A DNA stretch of 64,000 nucleotides from Myxococcales bacterium. Lineage in GTDB: Bacteria > Myxococcota_A > UBA9160 > UBA4427. The notes beneath the pieces are model-generated. The model did no database searches and was not told the DNA's origin. It saw only the letters and a list, made by a program, of their open reading frames with translations. The stretch lies in the NCBI GenBank assembly GCA_012959805.1, contig DUCN01000026.1, positions 277,899 to 341,898 of the forward strand. Reading direction: 5' to 3'. The position numbers and the translations under genes were made by a program. Shown piece by piece: positions 17,617 to 26,165 of this stretch (its first letter is position 1; every line of letters starts with the position of its first letter).

Positions 17617-19514
17617 GGGGCCATTTCTTCGGCCACCGACAAAGTCAGTGGCGCACAACCCCCATCGACTTCACGAAGCCCGAACTCAATGCTCAGGCTC
17701 GAGACACGCGACGGTGGAATCCAGCCGTCAGCGCTCCATCCGCGTTCAAGATTGTAGTTTCGAATCATTTCTGCGAGTCGATGGCTAGGCAGTCGCGCCC
17801 CACGACTAGGCCCAGAGGTCAATGACTCAGTCAAGAAACGCCCCGGCAGCGTATCGTCTTCGGGCTTCCAGCCCTCCCGGACGTTGAATGCCTTCCGCAA
17901 GTCAACGATCCCCTTCGCCACAGCGCGCAGACTCGCTGGGGAGAATGCGTGGCCCGTGACCGCACTTAACATCTCTGCACAATCGGGATAAAAGTCTTCG
18001 AGGGCACCACGGACAAATTTACACAGAATGAGCGAATCGAGAAGCGCAGCACGATCTTCAGTTTCGATTGCCTTCGCCGCAGACTTTGCGTTGCCACGCA
18101 AACGATCGACCCCCTCATCGAAATCCACCTCGTATGCGCCGCTTCGGTTGTGATCTGCTCCGCGTGTCCCCACCGCCAGACCCAGCGCCAGTGTTTGCAG
18201 CGCGCGGGGTTCGTACCCAGGCAACTCGAGACCCTTGACTTGGGGTGCGAATTCGATCGCGCCTTGACCTACGAACTCTGCCAAACGACGGGACCCTTCC
18301 GCCATCTGATCGCCAAGCCCCCGGCGATGAGCGACGTCGTCAAGCCAACCGAGCATCGCCTCGGGGTCGTCGAATCGCGGCCCATCTTCGAGCAGTCCCC
18401 GATCACCGCATTCCATCGCGAACGCGAGAGTCGCGCCTACGGAGATCGTGTCCATCCCGAGTTCATCACATCGCTTCGAGGCCGCCAGCACCTGATCGGG
18501 ATCATCGATTCCGCAGAGCGGACCGAGCGCGAAGACACTTTCGTATTCAACCCGAGTCTCTGAAATCTCCTCGCGCCCGTTCTCGCGTTGATCAACATCA
18601 CTCCCAACGACAGCGGAGCTCGAGGCGGCAACCTTGCTCTTGCCCGGCGCAATTTCGAATCGATGCTCACAGCCAATCGTGCAGCTCGCGCAAGACGATC
18701 GCCGATGTTTTCGAGTGCCATGCCAATTCTCCACTGCAAGAAGCGGGGATCCAGAGAAATGGCTCTCTTGGAAATTACGCGTTGGCAGGATTCCAAGGCG
18801 ATCAAATGAAAGGAGATTCCCGACCGTCCCGAGTTCTCGGTACTTCGCCGTCGCTTCCCCGGCGGCTCGACGGCGCAAGCGTCTGGCAAGCGCCTCTACT
18901 CGATCAGAGTCGGCAACCGGGGTCTCGACAGCCCCTCGAAGGGCAATCGCCTTCAGCCGTTTCGAACCCATGACCGCGCCGAGTCCGCCCCGCCCCGCAT
19001 GGCGCCCGTCTGCACTCAGATTGGCAAAGCGGACCAACCGCTCGCCGGCCACACCGATCGCGGCCACACGCCCGAAGGGCTCGAGAATTCGAGCCGTTTC
19101 CTCCGCCGTTTTGCCCCAACAAATGCTGGGGCGAAGCGCACCGTCGACCAGTTCAGATGGTTCCGAACAAGCTCCGACGAGAACGACCGCATCGACGCCC
19201 AACGCCTTGCCCGCAATTGCAAAATGACTACTCGATAACGCATCGGAAATCCCGCCGGTGAGCGGCGACTTCGCCACCACGGCGAACTTCGCGGATGTCG
19301 TGAATCGCGTTCCGACCAGGGGCGAGAACGAAAAGATCAACGGCGCTTCGGGTGCGAGGGGATCGACGCCGACCGGCGCTTCCTGATGGAGAAGCCATGC
19401 ACCGAGTCCCACGCCCCCGAGCGTGCGCCGAAGAATCGCGTCCTCGATTGGAATTCTCTCACCGGCATTGCGACCCAGATCAAAGCGCCAATAACAACCG
19501 TGAAACCCCAACAT
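17613..19514 (-). CDS. Aldehyde:ferredoxin oxidoreductase, tungsten-type
   Basis: The 633-residue protein is a full-length AOR. Cluster cysteines are Cys275, 278 and 282 (SCASCTIGC) and Cys498 (LILCKF), the same spacing as in the archaeal enzyme. Cofactor-binding stretches include GRGGLGAVMGSKRLKAI (about 174-190) and LALGLAVGTRGADHNRSGAYEVDF (about 442-465). AORs interconvert aldehydes and carboxylic acids using a tungsten bis-pyranopterin. No separate ferredoxin-like subunit is encoded here. The start lies 2 bases behind the MobA-MoaD stop, and the stop overlaps the formate dehydrogenase start. Confidence 0.95.
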   Translation of the reverse strand: MLGFHGCYWRFDLGRNAGERIPIEDAILRRTLGGVGLGAWLLHQEAPVGVDPLAPEAPLIFSFSPLVGTRFTTSAKFAVVAKSPLTGGISDALSSSHFAIAGKALGVDAVVLVGACSEPSELVDGALRPSICWGKTAEETARILEPFGRVAAIGVAGERLVRFANLSADGRHAGRGGLGAVMGSKRLKAIALRGAVETPVADSDRVEALARRLRRRAAGEATAKYRELGTVGNLLSFDRLGILPTRNFQESHFSGSPLLAVENWHGTRKHRRSSCASCTIGCEHRFEIAPGKSKVAASSSAVVGSDVDQRENGREEISETRVEYESVFALGPLCGIDDPDQVLAASKRCDELGMDTISVGATLAFAMECGDRGLLEDGPRFDDPEAMLGWLDDVAHRRGLGDQMAEGSRRLAEFVGQGAIEFAPQVKGLELPGYEPRALQTLALGLAVGTRGADHNRSGAYEVDFDEGVDRLRGNAKSAAKAIETEDRAALLDSLILCKFVRGALEDFYPDCAEMLSAVTGHAFSPASLRAVAKGIVDLRKAFNVREGWKPEDDTLPGRFLTESLTSGPSRGARLPSHRLAEMIRNYNLERGWSADGWIPPSRVSSLSIEFGLREVDGGCAPLTLSVAEEMAP

Positions 19515-19516
19515 GG

Positions 19517-20332
19517 CTAGCCCCCCGCGAGCGCGTCGATCACGCTCACTCGTTCGCCAGGGCCGACGGGGACTTCGAGGTCACGAACGAGATCACGCCC
19601 TCCGAGACACAATAGATGAGATGGTCCGAGTCTTCCGTCCACGAGCAGCGACTGTGCTCCAGGAAGCGCCGACAAGATTTCACGCACCGTCCCAACCGAA
19701 ACCTCAAAACAGGACGTACGGACCTTCTTTGCAGATCGGCCCAGAAACTCGATCACCGCCGACGCCGCTGGCTCTCGCGTACGTACCGCGTCGAGATAGG
19801 CGGCCGGCGTATTGAATCCCTGCCACGCAGGGGGCCCCAGCGATGATGCGCATTCGCTCGGCTTGTAGTCGAGGGCTTCGAGAAGACGAAGTGGTCGCCG
19901 AATCCCTTGGCCGAGAAGGTCATCCGCCTTCCGCCAGGCCTCGCAGGGATAGACAGCGGAGAGAACCTGCACATACCCATCGGCCAAGGGCGCCGCTGCC
20001 CCGCCTATCGAGAAAAGGCCTTCGACGAAGTCGGCTCGAAGATGAGGGGCGTCCACGCTCGTCACAAAAGCGAACTCCGAACCCGCCGCCTTCAACCCTT
20101 CGCGAATGCCGACCAGCGGACCACCGCCGATCTCGGTGTCGATGACAAGCTTTGCGTTGAGTGGCGGCAAGTCGAGTTCGCTCGAGGTGACGACGATGAT
20201 CTCGTCGACGACGGGGCTCAACTTGTCGACGACATGCTCGATCATCGTCTTGCCAAACCACGGTAGCCACGCTTTCGCCCGACCCATTCGCGATGAGCGC
20301 CCGCCACACAGAACAATGCCAGCACGACTCAT
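19517..20332 (-). CDS. MobA-MoaD fusion: molybdenum cofactor guanylyltransferase with ubiquitin-like sulfur carrier
   Basis: I choose ATG 20332 because it overlaps the upstream stop (ATGA) and directly precedes the nucleotide-binding motif GIVLCGGRSSRMGRAKAWLP. The frame is open upstream without family similarity. The product has 271 residues. Residues 1-190 are MobA-like, attaching GMP to the pterin. Residues about 195-271 look like MoaD/ThiS, ending in ALAGG, the C-terminal Gly-Gly that carries thiocarboxylate sulfur. Joining both activities between two pterin enzymes suggests a dedicated supply of the cofactor for AOR and formate dehydrogenase. Confidence 0.85.
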   Translation of the reverse strand: MSRAGIVLCGGRSSRMGRAKAWLPWFGKTMIEHVVDKLSPVVDEIIVVTSSELDLPPLNAKLVIDTEIGGGPLVGIREGLKAAGSEFAFVTSVDAPHLRADFVEGLFSIGGAAAPLADGYVQVLSAVYPCEAWRKADDLLGQGIRRPLRLLEALDYKPSECASSLGPPAWQGFNTPAAYLDAVRTREPAASAVIEFLGRSAKKVRTSCFEVSVGTVREILSALPGAQSLLVDGRLGPSHLLCLGGRDLVRDLEVPVGPGERVSVIDALAGG

Positions 20333-21966
20333 GATGCGCCTCGGTTCCCCGAATTCGGACCTGGCTCGCCCACACGATGAACTTGCTCGGGGAACTTCGA
20401 GAGGATCGAAAGCAGCGGACCGAGAGCGACCTGCCCGAGTCCGCAGATACTGGTCTGCTGCATCGTGTCGTGCAGAGCGCGAAGCAGCGCTTCGTCTTCG
20501 TCGGAAATGGCGCCGGCCTTTTCGATCAAGGACACAGCCTTTTCTGAACCCACCCGACAAGGCACACATTTCCCACACGACTCGTTTCGAAAGAATCGGG
20601 TGATGCTCAGACCCACCTCGAGCAGATCGCGGCCCTCCGCGACAAAGATCGCCGCGCCGGAACCTAGCATCGTCCCCGCCTCCGCCAATCCGTCGAAGTC
20701 GACGGGAAGGTCCAGGGCCTCCGGCCCCAGAAAATTGCTCGACGCGCCGCCCGGGGCGACGGCAAGCAGATTTCGACCCTCGCTGATTCCGCCATGATTT
20801 TCGAGCAGCACACCCAATTTCGTGCCGACGGCGACAAGCGCGACTCCGGGGATTTCGACATCGCCACTCGTCGACATGAACTTATGTCCCGAGAAACCGG
20901 CCTCACCGAGGTCGTGCCACCAACCTGAGCCATTCGCAACGATGCCGACCGCATGAACCAAGGTCTCGACATTGTTGATGAGCGTTGGCTTCTGGAACAG
21001 GCCAGAATTGCCGGGGAACGGAGGCTTGTTCCGCGGCTCCCCGCGACGATCCTCAAGGCATTCAAGAAGGGCCGTTTCCTCTCCAAGGACGTAGCCTCCG
21101 GGCGAAACGAAAATTTCAACATCGAAGCAAAAACCAGTCTCGAAAACATTGTCACCTAACACTCCGATCGAGCGTGCTCGATCGAGTTCCGCTTCGAGCC
21201 GTCGTCGTTCGGATTCATACTCATGGCGAATGAAGATCGTCCCACGGTCTGCGCCGACACAGTAGGCGGCGATCGCCATGCCTTCGATCAAGAGATGCGG
21301 CAGGTCGTGGATGAGCTCGCGGTCCTTGAAGGTTCCCGGCTCGCTCTCGTCGGCGTTACAGATCACAACCTTCGAAGCAGCAGCCTCCGCGGCCACCAGC
21401 GACCACTTCCGAGCCGTCGGAAATCCCGCACCTCCCATTCCTCGGAGCCCGGCAGCCTCGAGCGCTTCAATCGGGGCCTCGCGAGAACCTGAGAGAACCT
21501 GTCGCAACACGCGATAGTTCGAATCCGTGGAGCAGTAGGGATCCGCGGCTGGCCAAGAGCGCACGCCGCGTTCAAATGGTTCGGAGTCCCTAGCCTCCAC
21601 ACATTCGTCGATCGCCGCCAGATCGCGGGCATCTGCGATTCGATGTCCCAGTCCCGCCGCTGGCGCGCCATCACATCGACCAAGGCAGGATGTCTCTTCG
21701 ATCACGACATCCTGGCGACCCTCGGCCCATTCGCGCAGAGCCGTAGTCGCGGATTCGCCCCCGGCCAGCTGGCACGACAGGTCGCGACACACGCTGACGA
21801 CCACCGCTTCATTCTTTTCTCGGTGAAAATGAGGATAGAAAGTCGAAACACTCTCGAGTCGATGAAGAGGAACGCGCAATCGCTCCGCGAGTGCAGCCAA
21901 TCGATCCGGCGCGAGCCAACCGTCTTCTTCCTGCAGTGCTAGTAACGCTCGAACGATCTCGCCCAT
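20329..21966 (-). CDS. NuoE-NuoF fusion, NAD-linked diaphorase subunit (FdsGB/HoxF-like)
   Basis: The 545-residue protein joins a thioredoxin-like [2Fe-2S] NuoE domain (Cys60, 65, 94, 98) to a NuoF domain. The latter has the NADH site GMGGAGFPTARKW (about 175-187), the FMN site NADESEPGTFKDR, and the [4Fe-4S] ligands Cys464, 467, 470 and Cys508. It would pass electrons between NAD(H), FMN and the iron-sulfur arm of the formate dehydrogenase, as in soluble Fds-type enzymes. It is the first gene of the operon, behind a GAGGA ribosome site and a palindromic promoter region. Its stop overlaps the MobA-MoaD start. Confidence 0.93.
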   Translation of the reverse strand: MGEIVRALLALQEEDGWLAPDRLAALAERLRVPLHRLESVSTFYPHFHREKNEAVVVSVCRDLSCQLAGGESATTALREWAEGRQDVVIEETSCLGRCDGAPAAGLGHRIADARDLAAIDECVEARDSEPFERGVRSWPAADPYCSTDSNYRVLRQVLSGSREAPIEALEAAGLRGMGGAGFPTARKWSLVAAEAAASKVVICNADESEPGTFKDRELIHDLPHLLIEGMAIAAYCVGADRGTIFIRHEYESERRRLEAELDRARSIGVLGDNVFETGFCFDVEIFVSPGGYVLGEETALLECLEDRRGEPRNKPPFPGNSGLFQKPTLINNVETLVHAVGIVANGSGWWHDLGEAGFSGHKFMSTSGDVEIPGVALVAVGTKLGVLLENHGGISEGRNLLAVAPGGASSNFLGPEALDLPVDFDGLAEAGTMLGSGAAIFVAEGRDLLEVGLSITRFFRNESCGKCVPCRVGSEKAVSLIEKAGAISDEDEALLRALHDTMQQTSICGLGQVALGPLLSILSKFPEQVHRVGEPGPNSGNRGAS

Positions 21967-21991
21967 GGATCCTCACTAGCCCGATCGGACC

Positions 21992-22011
21992 AGTATACCC
22001 CAGTGTGGGGT
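21992..22011 (-). promoter_or_regulatory. Candidate promoter/operator of the AOR-formate dehydrogenase operon
   Basis: On the minus strand, a perfect inverted repeat ACCCCA-CAC-TGGGGT (22011-21997) runs directly into TATACT (21997-21992), a good -10 hexamer. It lies 26 bases before the ATG of the diaphorase gene. No good -35 element is visible, so an activator acting at the palindrome is conceivable. Confidence 0.45.
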
Positions 22012-22244
22012 CGACGAGGCTTTGCCAGAAGCTCTAGGATGTCGCCATCATGAATCATGCTCAGCCCCACGACAACCTCGTCCGTGTCCTTCACGACGAT
22101 GACTTGATTTTTTCAGCCATCCGCTCTGACGGGAGGTCCCTGCAATCGATCGTACCAGCATGGGGCGCCGTCACCGGGATCAGGCAAAGCATGGCGAGGG
22201 TCTATGACTTGGAGCGACCGATTGCGACGGTTCAAGCGAGCCTA

Positions 22245-22303
22245 CTCTTGGATAGGCGCTGAAGGCTCTTGGATAGGCGCTGAAGGCGGATAGGCGCTAA
22301 AGG
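22245..22303. repeat. 21-bp tandem repeat, two full copies and a shortened third
   Basis: The unit CTCTTGGATAGGCGCTGAAG(G) occurs at 22245-22265 and again without change at 22266-22286. A third copy, shortened and with one change (GGATAGGCGCTAAAGG), is at 22288-22303. It ends about 60 bases before the SDR start. The copies point to slippage. A role in expression is only a guess. Confidence 0.85.
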
Positions 22304-22362
22304 CTCTTGAGCCCCGGCCGTGGTGTGAGCGAAGTCTGAATCGATGAATTGGGAGAACGAAG

Positions 22363-23259
22363 ATGGGAAAGCTAGACGGACGGGTCGCGATCATTACGGG
22401 TGCCGGACGCGGAATCGGCGCGGAAGTGGCCCGCACCTTTGCGGCCGAAGGCGCGGCCGTCGTGGTCAACGATCTCGGTGCCAGCATGGATGGCAACACC
22501 GACGAAGGCACGCCCGCCGAGGAAGTCACCGAAGAAATCTTGAAAGCCGGCGGGAAGGCTGCCGCCAACAATTGTGACATCACGGATTTTGAAGCCACCC
22601 GGGAAATGGTCGGCCAGGCTGTGGAAACCTTTGGCCGACTCGACATCGTCGTGAATGTCGCCGGCATCATTCGCGACGGCATGATCTTCAAAATGGAAGA
22701 GAGCCAATTCGATGCCGTTGTCGCCGTCCATCTAAAGGGATGTTTCAACACTTCCAGACATGCCTCCACCTATTGGCGAGAAAACCGAGGCGGTGAATAC
22801 CGCCTGATTCATTTCATCTCCGGATCGGGGATCTACGGAGGCCCGGCACAACCCAATTACGCCGCGGCCAAGATGGGAATCGTCGGGCTCTCCAATAGCT
22901 GCGCGTCTGCGCTCCACGGATACGGCGTGACGAGCAACTGCATTGCCCCGATTGCCTATACCCGCATGACCGCCAGCCTCGAAGGCAAATCGACCGTGAT
23001 GGATTACAGTCCGGACAACGAGAAGATGTCGACCAAGAATGTCGTCCCTCCCGTTGTCTGGCTCGCGAGCGAGGAGAGCAGCTGGATGAACGGCCGCATC
23101 ATCCAAGCCGGCAATGGACGGATCGGCCTCTTCAACAGCCCGGCGATCGAGCGTGAAGTCACGACCCCCGGCATCTGGGACATGGACGACGCCTTCGCCG
23201 AAATGAATACGACCTTCAAAGAGGCCATCGTCTACCCGAACCCCTTCCGGAAGGGCTAG
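22363..23259 (+). CDS. Short-chain dehydrogenase/reductase
   Basis: The 298-residue protein has the SDR cofactor motif TGAGRGIG (12-19), NVAG (98-101), a catalytic serine in ISGSG (153 or 155) and the YxxxK pair Tyr166/Lys170 (NYAAAK). The sequence VVNDLGAS...DEGTPAEEVTEEI resembles the SDR half of peroxisomal multifunctional hydroxyacyl-CoA dehydrogenases. An oxidation of hydroxyacyl-CoA or a similar alcohol with NAD(P) is therefore likely. It is transcribed alone. A GGGAGAACGAAG ribosome site precedes the ATG. Confidence 0.9.
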   Translation: MGKLDGRVAIITGAGRGIGAEVARTFAAEGAAVVVNDLGASMDGNTDEGTPAEEVTEEILKAGGKAAANNCDITDFEATREMVGQAVETFGRLDIVVNVAGIIRDGMIFKMEESQFDAVVAVHLKGCFNTSRHASTYWRENRGGEYRLIHFISGSGIYGGPAQPNYAAAKMGIVGLSNSCASALHGYGVTSNCIAPIAYTRMTASLEGKSTVMDYSPDNEKMSTKNVVPPVVWLASEESSWMNGRIIQAGNGRIGLFNSPAIEREVTTPGIWDMDDAFAEMNTTFKEAIVYPNPFRKG

Positions 23260-23303
23260 GAGCCTGATCCGATACAGGCCTTGGGCCGCACAGGCGCAGA
23301 GCG

Positions 23304-23822
23304 TTAGCTCGCCGAGTCCTTCGCGTCATCGCAATACTGATACACGCCCCACTGGCCCGGGGTTTCAGAAACGCTCAGTCGCAATTTCTGAATCTGCGTA
23401 CGCCCAAACTCCTTGCCGATTCGCCTCACGAGTTCCCGTCCAATCCAGGTCGCAAGGTTTTCAGCTGAGGTGTTATTCACGGGCAGAACCAGGACTTCAT
23501 CCGACGGGGCGAGATAGCGACACTCCCGATAGACCACGTCCGTATGGCCGTCGGCGCGCTCCTTGATTTCGAGTTCGGGATGCTCCCCGGGAAGGATCCA
23601 TCGTTCATCGAGAGAATCACATAACTCGCGAATCATCGGCTTCACCAGGATGAAATCGATGACGAGACCTCGATCCGTGAGTTGGCCTTCGATCTCGGCA
23701 TCTACATGATAGTTGTGGCCGTGAAGTCGCTCCTTCGAACCATCGGGAAAGATCAAGAAATGTGCGCAGGAGAACTTGAAATACTCCTTGTGCATGTGAA
23801 TGGCCCATCGTTCACTACTCAC
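23304..23822 (-). CDS. 6-pyruvoyltetrahydropterin synthase/QueD-like protein lacking the usual cysteine
   Basis: The 172-residue protein has the zinc histidines of the family (His21 in SCAHF, His34 and His36 in LHGHNYHV), the NTSAENLATW segment and a late glutamate in VSETPGQW. QueD and PTPS use a cysteine 3-4 residues before the HGH motif; here the stretch is GSKERLHGH and no cysteine aligns. Cys19, next to the first zinc histidine, is unusual. It may act on 7,8-dihydroneopterin triphosphate by a different base, or perform a related lyase step. No other queuosine or folate gene is adjacent. Confidence 0.8.
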   Translation of the reverse strand: MSSERWAIHMHKEYFKFSCAHFLIFPDGSKERLHGHNYHVDAEIEGQLTDRGLVIDFILVKPMIRELCDSLDERWILPGEHPELEIKERADGHTDVVYRECRYLAPSDEVLVLPVNNTSAENLATWIGRELVRRIGKEFGRTQIQKLRLSVSETPGQWGVYQYCDDAKDSAS

Positions 23823-23848
23823 TTACGTCCTCCCCCTGGCCGCTCGAC

Positions 23849-24526
23849 TCAGCCAATCGCCGTGCCGGCATCCGTTCCCGCAAAGGGACCCTGAGCAAGC
23901 CATCCGATCAGATCGCGCAAAGCGTTCTGATTGATCTCGTGCCCCATTTCATATTCTCCCCAGGCAGGCTCGATGCCAAGCTCCCCGAGCTTGTCCCGCG
24001 CCTCCTTGGCATTATCGATGGCCACCATCGGATCACTCGTTCCATGAATCAGCAGTGTCGCCAGAGATGAGCGTGCCTCGTCGTCTTTGAGTCCTGAAAC
24101 GACTGCGTCGGGAAGCCAACTCGAAAGCGCGACCAGAGCCGAGAACCTCTCAGGACGGCCGAGAGCGAGATCGTATGCCATGACGCCCCCCTGACTGAAT
24201 CCAAGCAGGACAAGGCGTTCCGGATCAATCGGATAGCGCTCCATCGCATCTTCGATAAAGCCTTCGAGCAGGCCGCGGGCTCCCACCAGCGAAGCGGGTT
24301 CGATCTCTCCGGCCTGCGAGAGCGGAAACCAGCCATAAGCACGCTGACCCGGCGCGGATTCGATCATCATCGGTCCCTGAGGACAGATGAAGAGAACCTC
24401 ACCCTCCTGAATATGCGGGGCAATTCCCAATAGATCATGGGCGCTGGCGCCAAATCCGTGCAGGGCCACGATGGTCGGGAAGGGGCCTCGACCGACGGGT
24501 ACGTGCGCCGTATGCATCAATTCCAT
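23849..24526 (-). CDS. Alpha/beta hydrolase, phospholipase/carboxylesterase type
   Basis: Starting at ATG 24526 (AAGGAG 10 bases upstream) the product has 225 residues. It shows the carboxylesterase layout: ALHGFGAS (oxyanion region, 21-28), Ser111 in GFSQGG, Asp165 in HGTSDP and His196 in MGHEI. Members hydrolyse short acyl esters or lysophospholipids in the cytoplasm. An upstream extension of 50 codons is open but lacks family similarity. It is divergent from leuC. Confidence 0.87.
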   Translation of the reverse strand: MELMHTAHVPVGRGPFPTIVALHGFGASAHDLLGIAPHIQEGEVLFICPQGPMMIESAPGQRAYGWFPLSQAGEIEPASLVGARGLLEGFIEDAMERYPIDPERLVLLGFSQGGVMAYDLALGRPERFSALVALSSWLPDAVVSGLKDDEARSSLATLLIHGTSDPMVAIDNAKEARDKLGELGIEPAWGEYEMGHEINQNALRDLIGWLAQGPFAGTDAGTAIG

Positions 24527-24578
24527 GAAAATGATTCTCCTTGTCCCCGCTGGGTCGTCCAATTGGGAAGCCTCGACC

Positions 24579-24594
24579 CCGAACGGTCGTTCGG
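24579..24594. promoter_or_regulatory. Palindrome between the esterase gene and leuC
   Basis: CCGAACG-GT-CGTTCGG is a perfect 7-bp inverted repeat in the divergent promoter region. It lies 53 bases from the esterase start and 114 bases from leuC. It could be a regulator site or a hairpin in the esterase upstream region; no regulator gene is adjacent. Confidence 0.4.
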
Positions 24595-24668
24595 ACTCGC
24601 GCTTTCGCGCGGGCGGAGAGTAGAGGACTAGCCCGGTCGTGCTATCCATGCCTGGCTTTCCGCAGAGT

Positions 24669-24683
24669 GCGGGCAAAGCCCGC
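24669..24683 (+). other. Leader hairpin before leuC
   Basis: GCGGGC-AAA-GCCCGC forms a 6-bp GC-only stem 24 bases before the leuC ATG at 24708. No T tract follows, so it is not an obvious terminator; it could protect the mRNA end or affect initiation. Confidence 0.35.
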
Positions 24684-24707
24684 CCCGATGCAAGGACAAG
24701 AGATTAC

Positions 24708-26117
24708 ATGGCCGAACCAAAGAAGAATCTGTTCCAAAAGGTCTGGGACGCCCATCGCGTGAGTGAATTGGCCTCGGGCCAGACCCAATTACTGATCGGC
24801 ACCCACCTCATCCACGAAGTCACGAGCCCTCAGGCCTTCGCCATGTTGAGCGAACTCAAGCTGCCCGTGCGTTTTCCCAAGCGGACCTTCGCCACGGTCG
24901 ATCACATCATTCCCACCGATGACCAGTCTCGCCCGCTGAAAGATGACCTCGCCGAAGCCATGATGAGCGAGCTCGAGCAGAACTGTCGCGAGCACGACAT
25001 CCAGTTTTTCGGGCCCGAATCCGGCGCCCAGGGCATCGTTCATGTCATCGGCCCGGAACTCGGCCTGACCCAGCCCGGCATGACGATCGCTTGCGGCGAC
25101 TCCCATACCTCCACCCACGGCGCGTTCGGCGCCATCGCCTTCGGCATCGGCACGAGCCAGGTCCGCGATCTCCTGGCGACCCAGTGTCTGGCGATTTCAC
25201 CGCTCAAGGTCCGTCGCATCGAAGTCACGGGCGAGCTCGCACCCGGTGTTTTCGCCAAGGACGTCATCCTCGCGATCATCCGCAAGCTCGGAGTGAACGG
25301 CGGCGTGGGGTATGCCTACGAATACGCGGGCCCCGTGCTCGATGCGATGTCGATGGAAGAGCGCATGACGGTCTGCAATATGTCGATCGAGGGCGGCGCA
25401 CGCTGCGGCTATGTGAACCCCGATGCGGAAACGATCGAGTATCTGCGCGGCCGACGATATACGCCGGATAATTCTGAATTCGAAACAAAGGCGGCCGCCT
25501 GGCTGGCCTTGGCCAGCGATGACGGTGCGAGTTATGACGACGTCGTCGAAATCGACGGCTCCGCTATCGAGCCTTCCATTACCTGGGGTATCCATCCCGG
25601 ACATAATATCGGGATCAGTGAATCCATCCCGACGCCTCACGACACGCCCGACGAAGAACGGGCCGGCGTCGAAGAAGCGCTCGAGTACATGGACTTCGTC
25701 GCGGGAGCCTCGATTGCGGGCACCCCTATCGACGTCGCCTTCATCGGCTCTTGCACCAATGGTCGGATCTCGGATCTGCGCGAAGCCGCCAAGGTCGCGG
25801 CCACAGGACATGTGAAGGCGGGCGTTCGCGCGCTGGTCGTTCCCGGATCGGCAGACGTCCGAAAGCAGGCCGAAGCCGAAGGATTGGACGAAGTCTTCCG
25901 CAAGGCGGGATTCGATTGGCGAGAGCCGGGCTGTTCGATGTGTCTCGCCATGAATCCAGACAAGCTGCGAGGTCGCGAAGTCTGCGCCTCGTCGAGCAAT
26001 CGAAATTTCAAGGGACGCCAAGGATCGCCTTCGGGCCGAACACTTCTCATGTCACCGGCCATGGTGGCGGCGGCGGCGATCGCGGGAGAAGTCGTCGACA
26101 TCCGCAAGAGTCATTGA
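24708..26117 (+). CDS. leuC: 3-isopropylmalate dehydratase large subunit
   Basis: From ATG 24708 (AAGGA upstream) the product has 469 residues, the normal size for LeuC. The aconitase-family iron-sulfur ligands are present in [13 protein letters not shown] and [11 protein letters not shown], and [15 protein letters not shown] is the conserved early motif. With LeuD it isomerises 2- and 3-isopropylmalate in leucine synthesis. leuD follows 48 bases downstream on the same strand. An upstream extension of 23 codons is open but not conserved. Confidence 0.96.
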   Translation: MAEPKKNLFQKVWDAHRVSELASGQTQLLIGTHLIHEVTSPQAFAMLSELKLPVRFPKRTFATVDHIIPTDDQSRPLKDDLAEAMMSELEQNCREHDIQFFGPESGAQGIVHVIGPELGLTQPGMTIACGDSHTSTHGAFGAIAFGIGTSQVRDLLATQCLAISPLKVRRIEVTGELAPGVFAKDVILAIIRKLGVNGGVGYAYEYAGPVLDAMSMEERMTVCNMSIEGGARCGYVNPDAETIEYLRGRRYTPDNSEFETKAAAWLALASDDGASYDDVVEIDGSAIEPSITWGIHPGHNIGISESIPTPHDTPDEERAGVEEALEYMDFVAGASIAGTPIDVAFIGSCTNGRISDLREAAKVAATGHVKAGVRALVVPGSADVRKQAEAEGLDEVFRKAGFDWREPGCSMCLAMNPDKLRGREVCASSSNRNFKGRQGSPSGRTLLMSPAMVAAAAIAGEVVDIRKSH

Positions 26118-26165
26118 TTTGCTGATCCACTTTCCAGGCAGGCCATTTTCTAGATAGGAATTGCA

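Larger units (their letters stand above)
21967..22362. other. Intergenic region with short tandem repeat
   Basis: This 396-base divergent region separates the operon from the SDR gene. It holds the palindromic promoter at 21992-22011 and the tandem repeat at 22245-22303. A 70-codon frame at 22050-22262 has no recognisable product and runs into the repeat; I do not call it a gene. Confidence 0.6.

Noticed and set aside
22050..22262. 70-codon frame in the intergenic region before the SDR gene
   Set aside because: No family features, weak ribosome site, and its end is created by the tandem repeat.
22245..22303. Possible CRISPR-like repeat
   Set aside because: Units are directly adjacent with no spacers and only two to three copies; no cas genes nearby. 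The Cas4-like nuclease at 60 kb is a stand-alone RecB-family gene.
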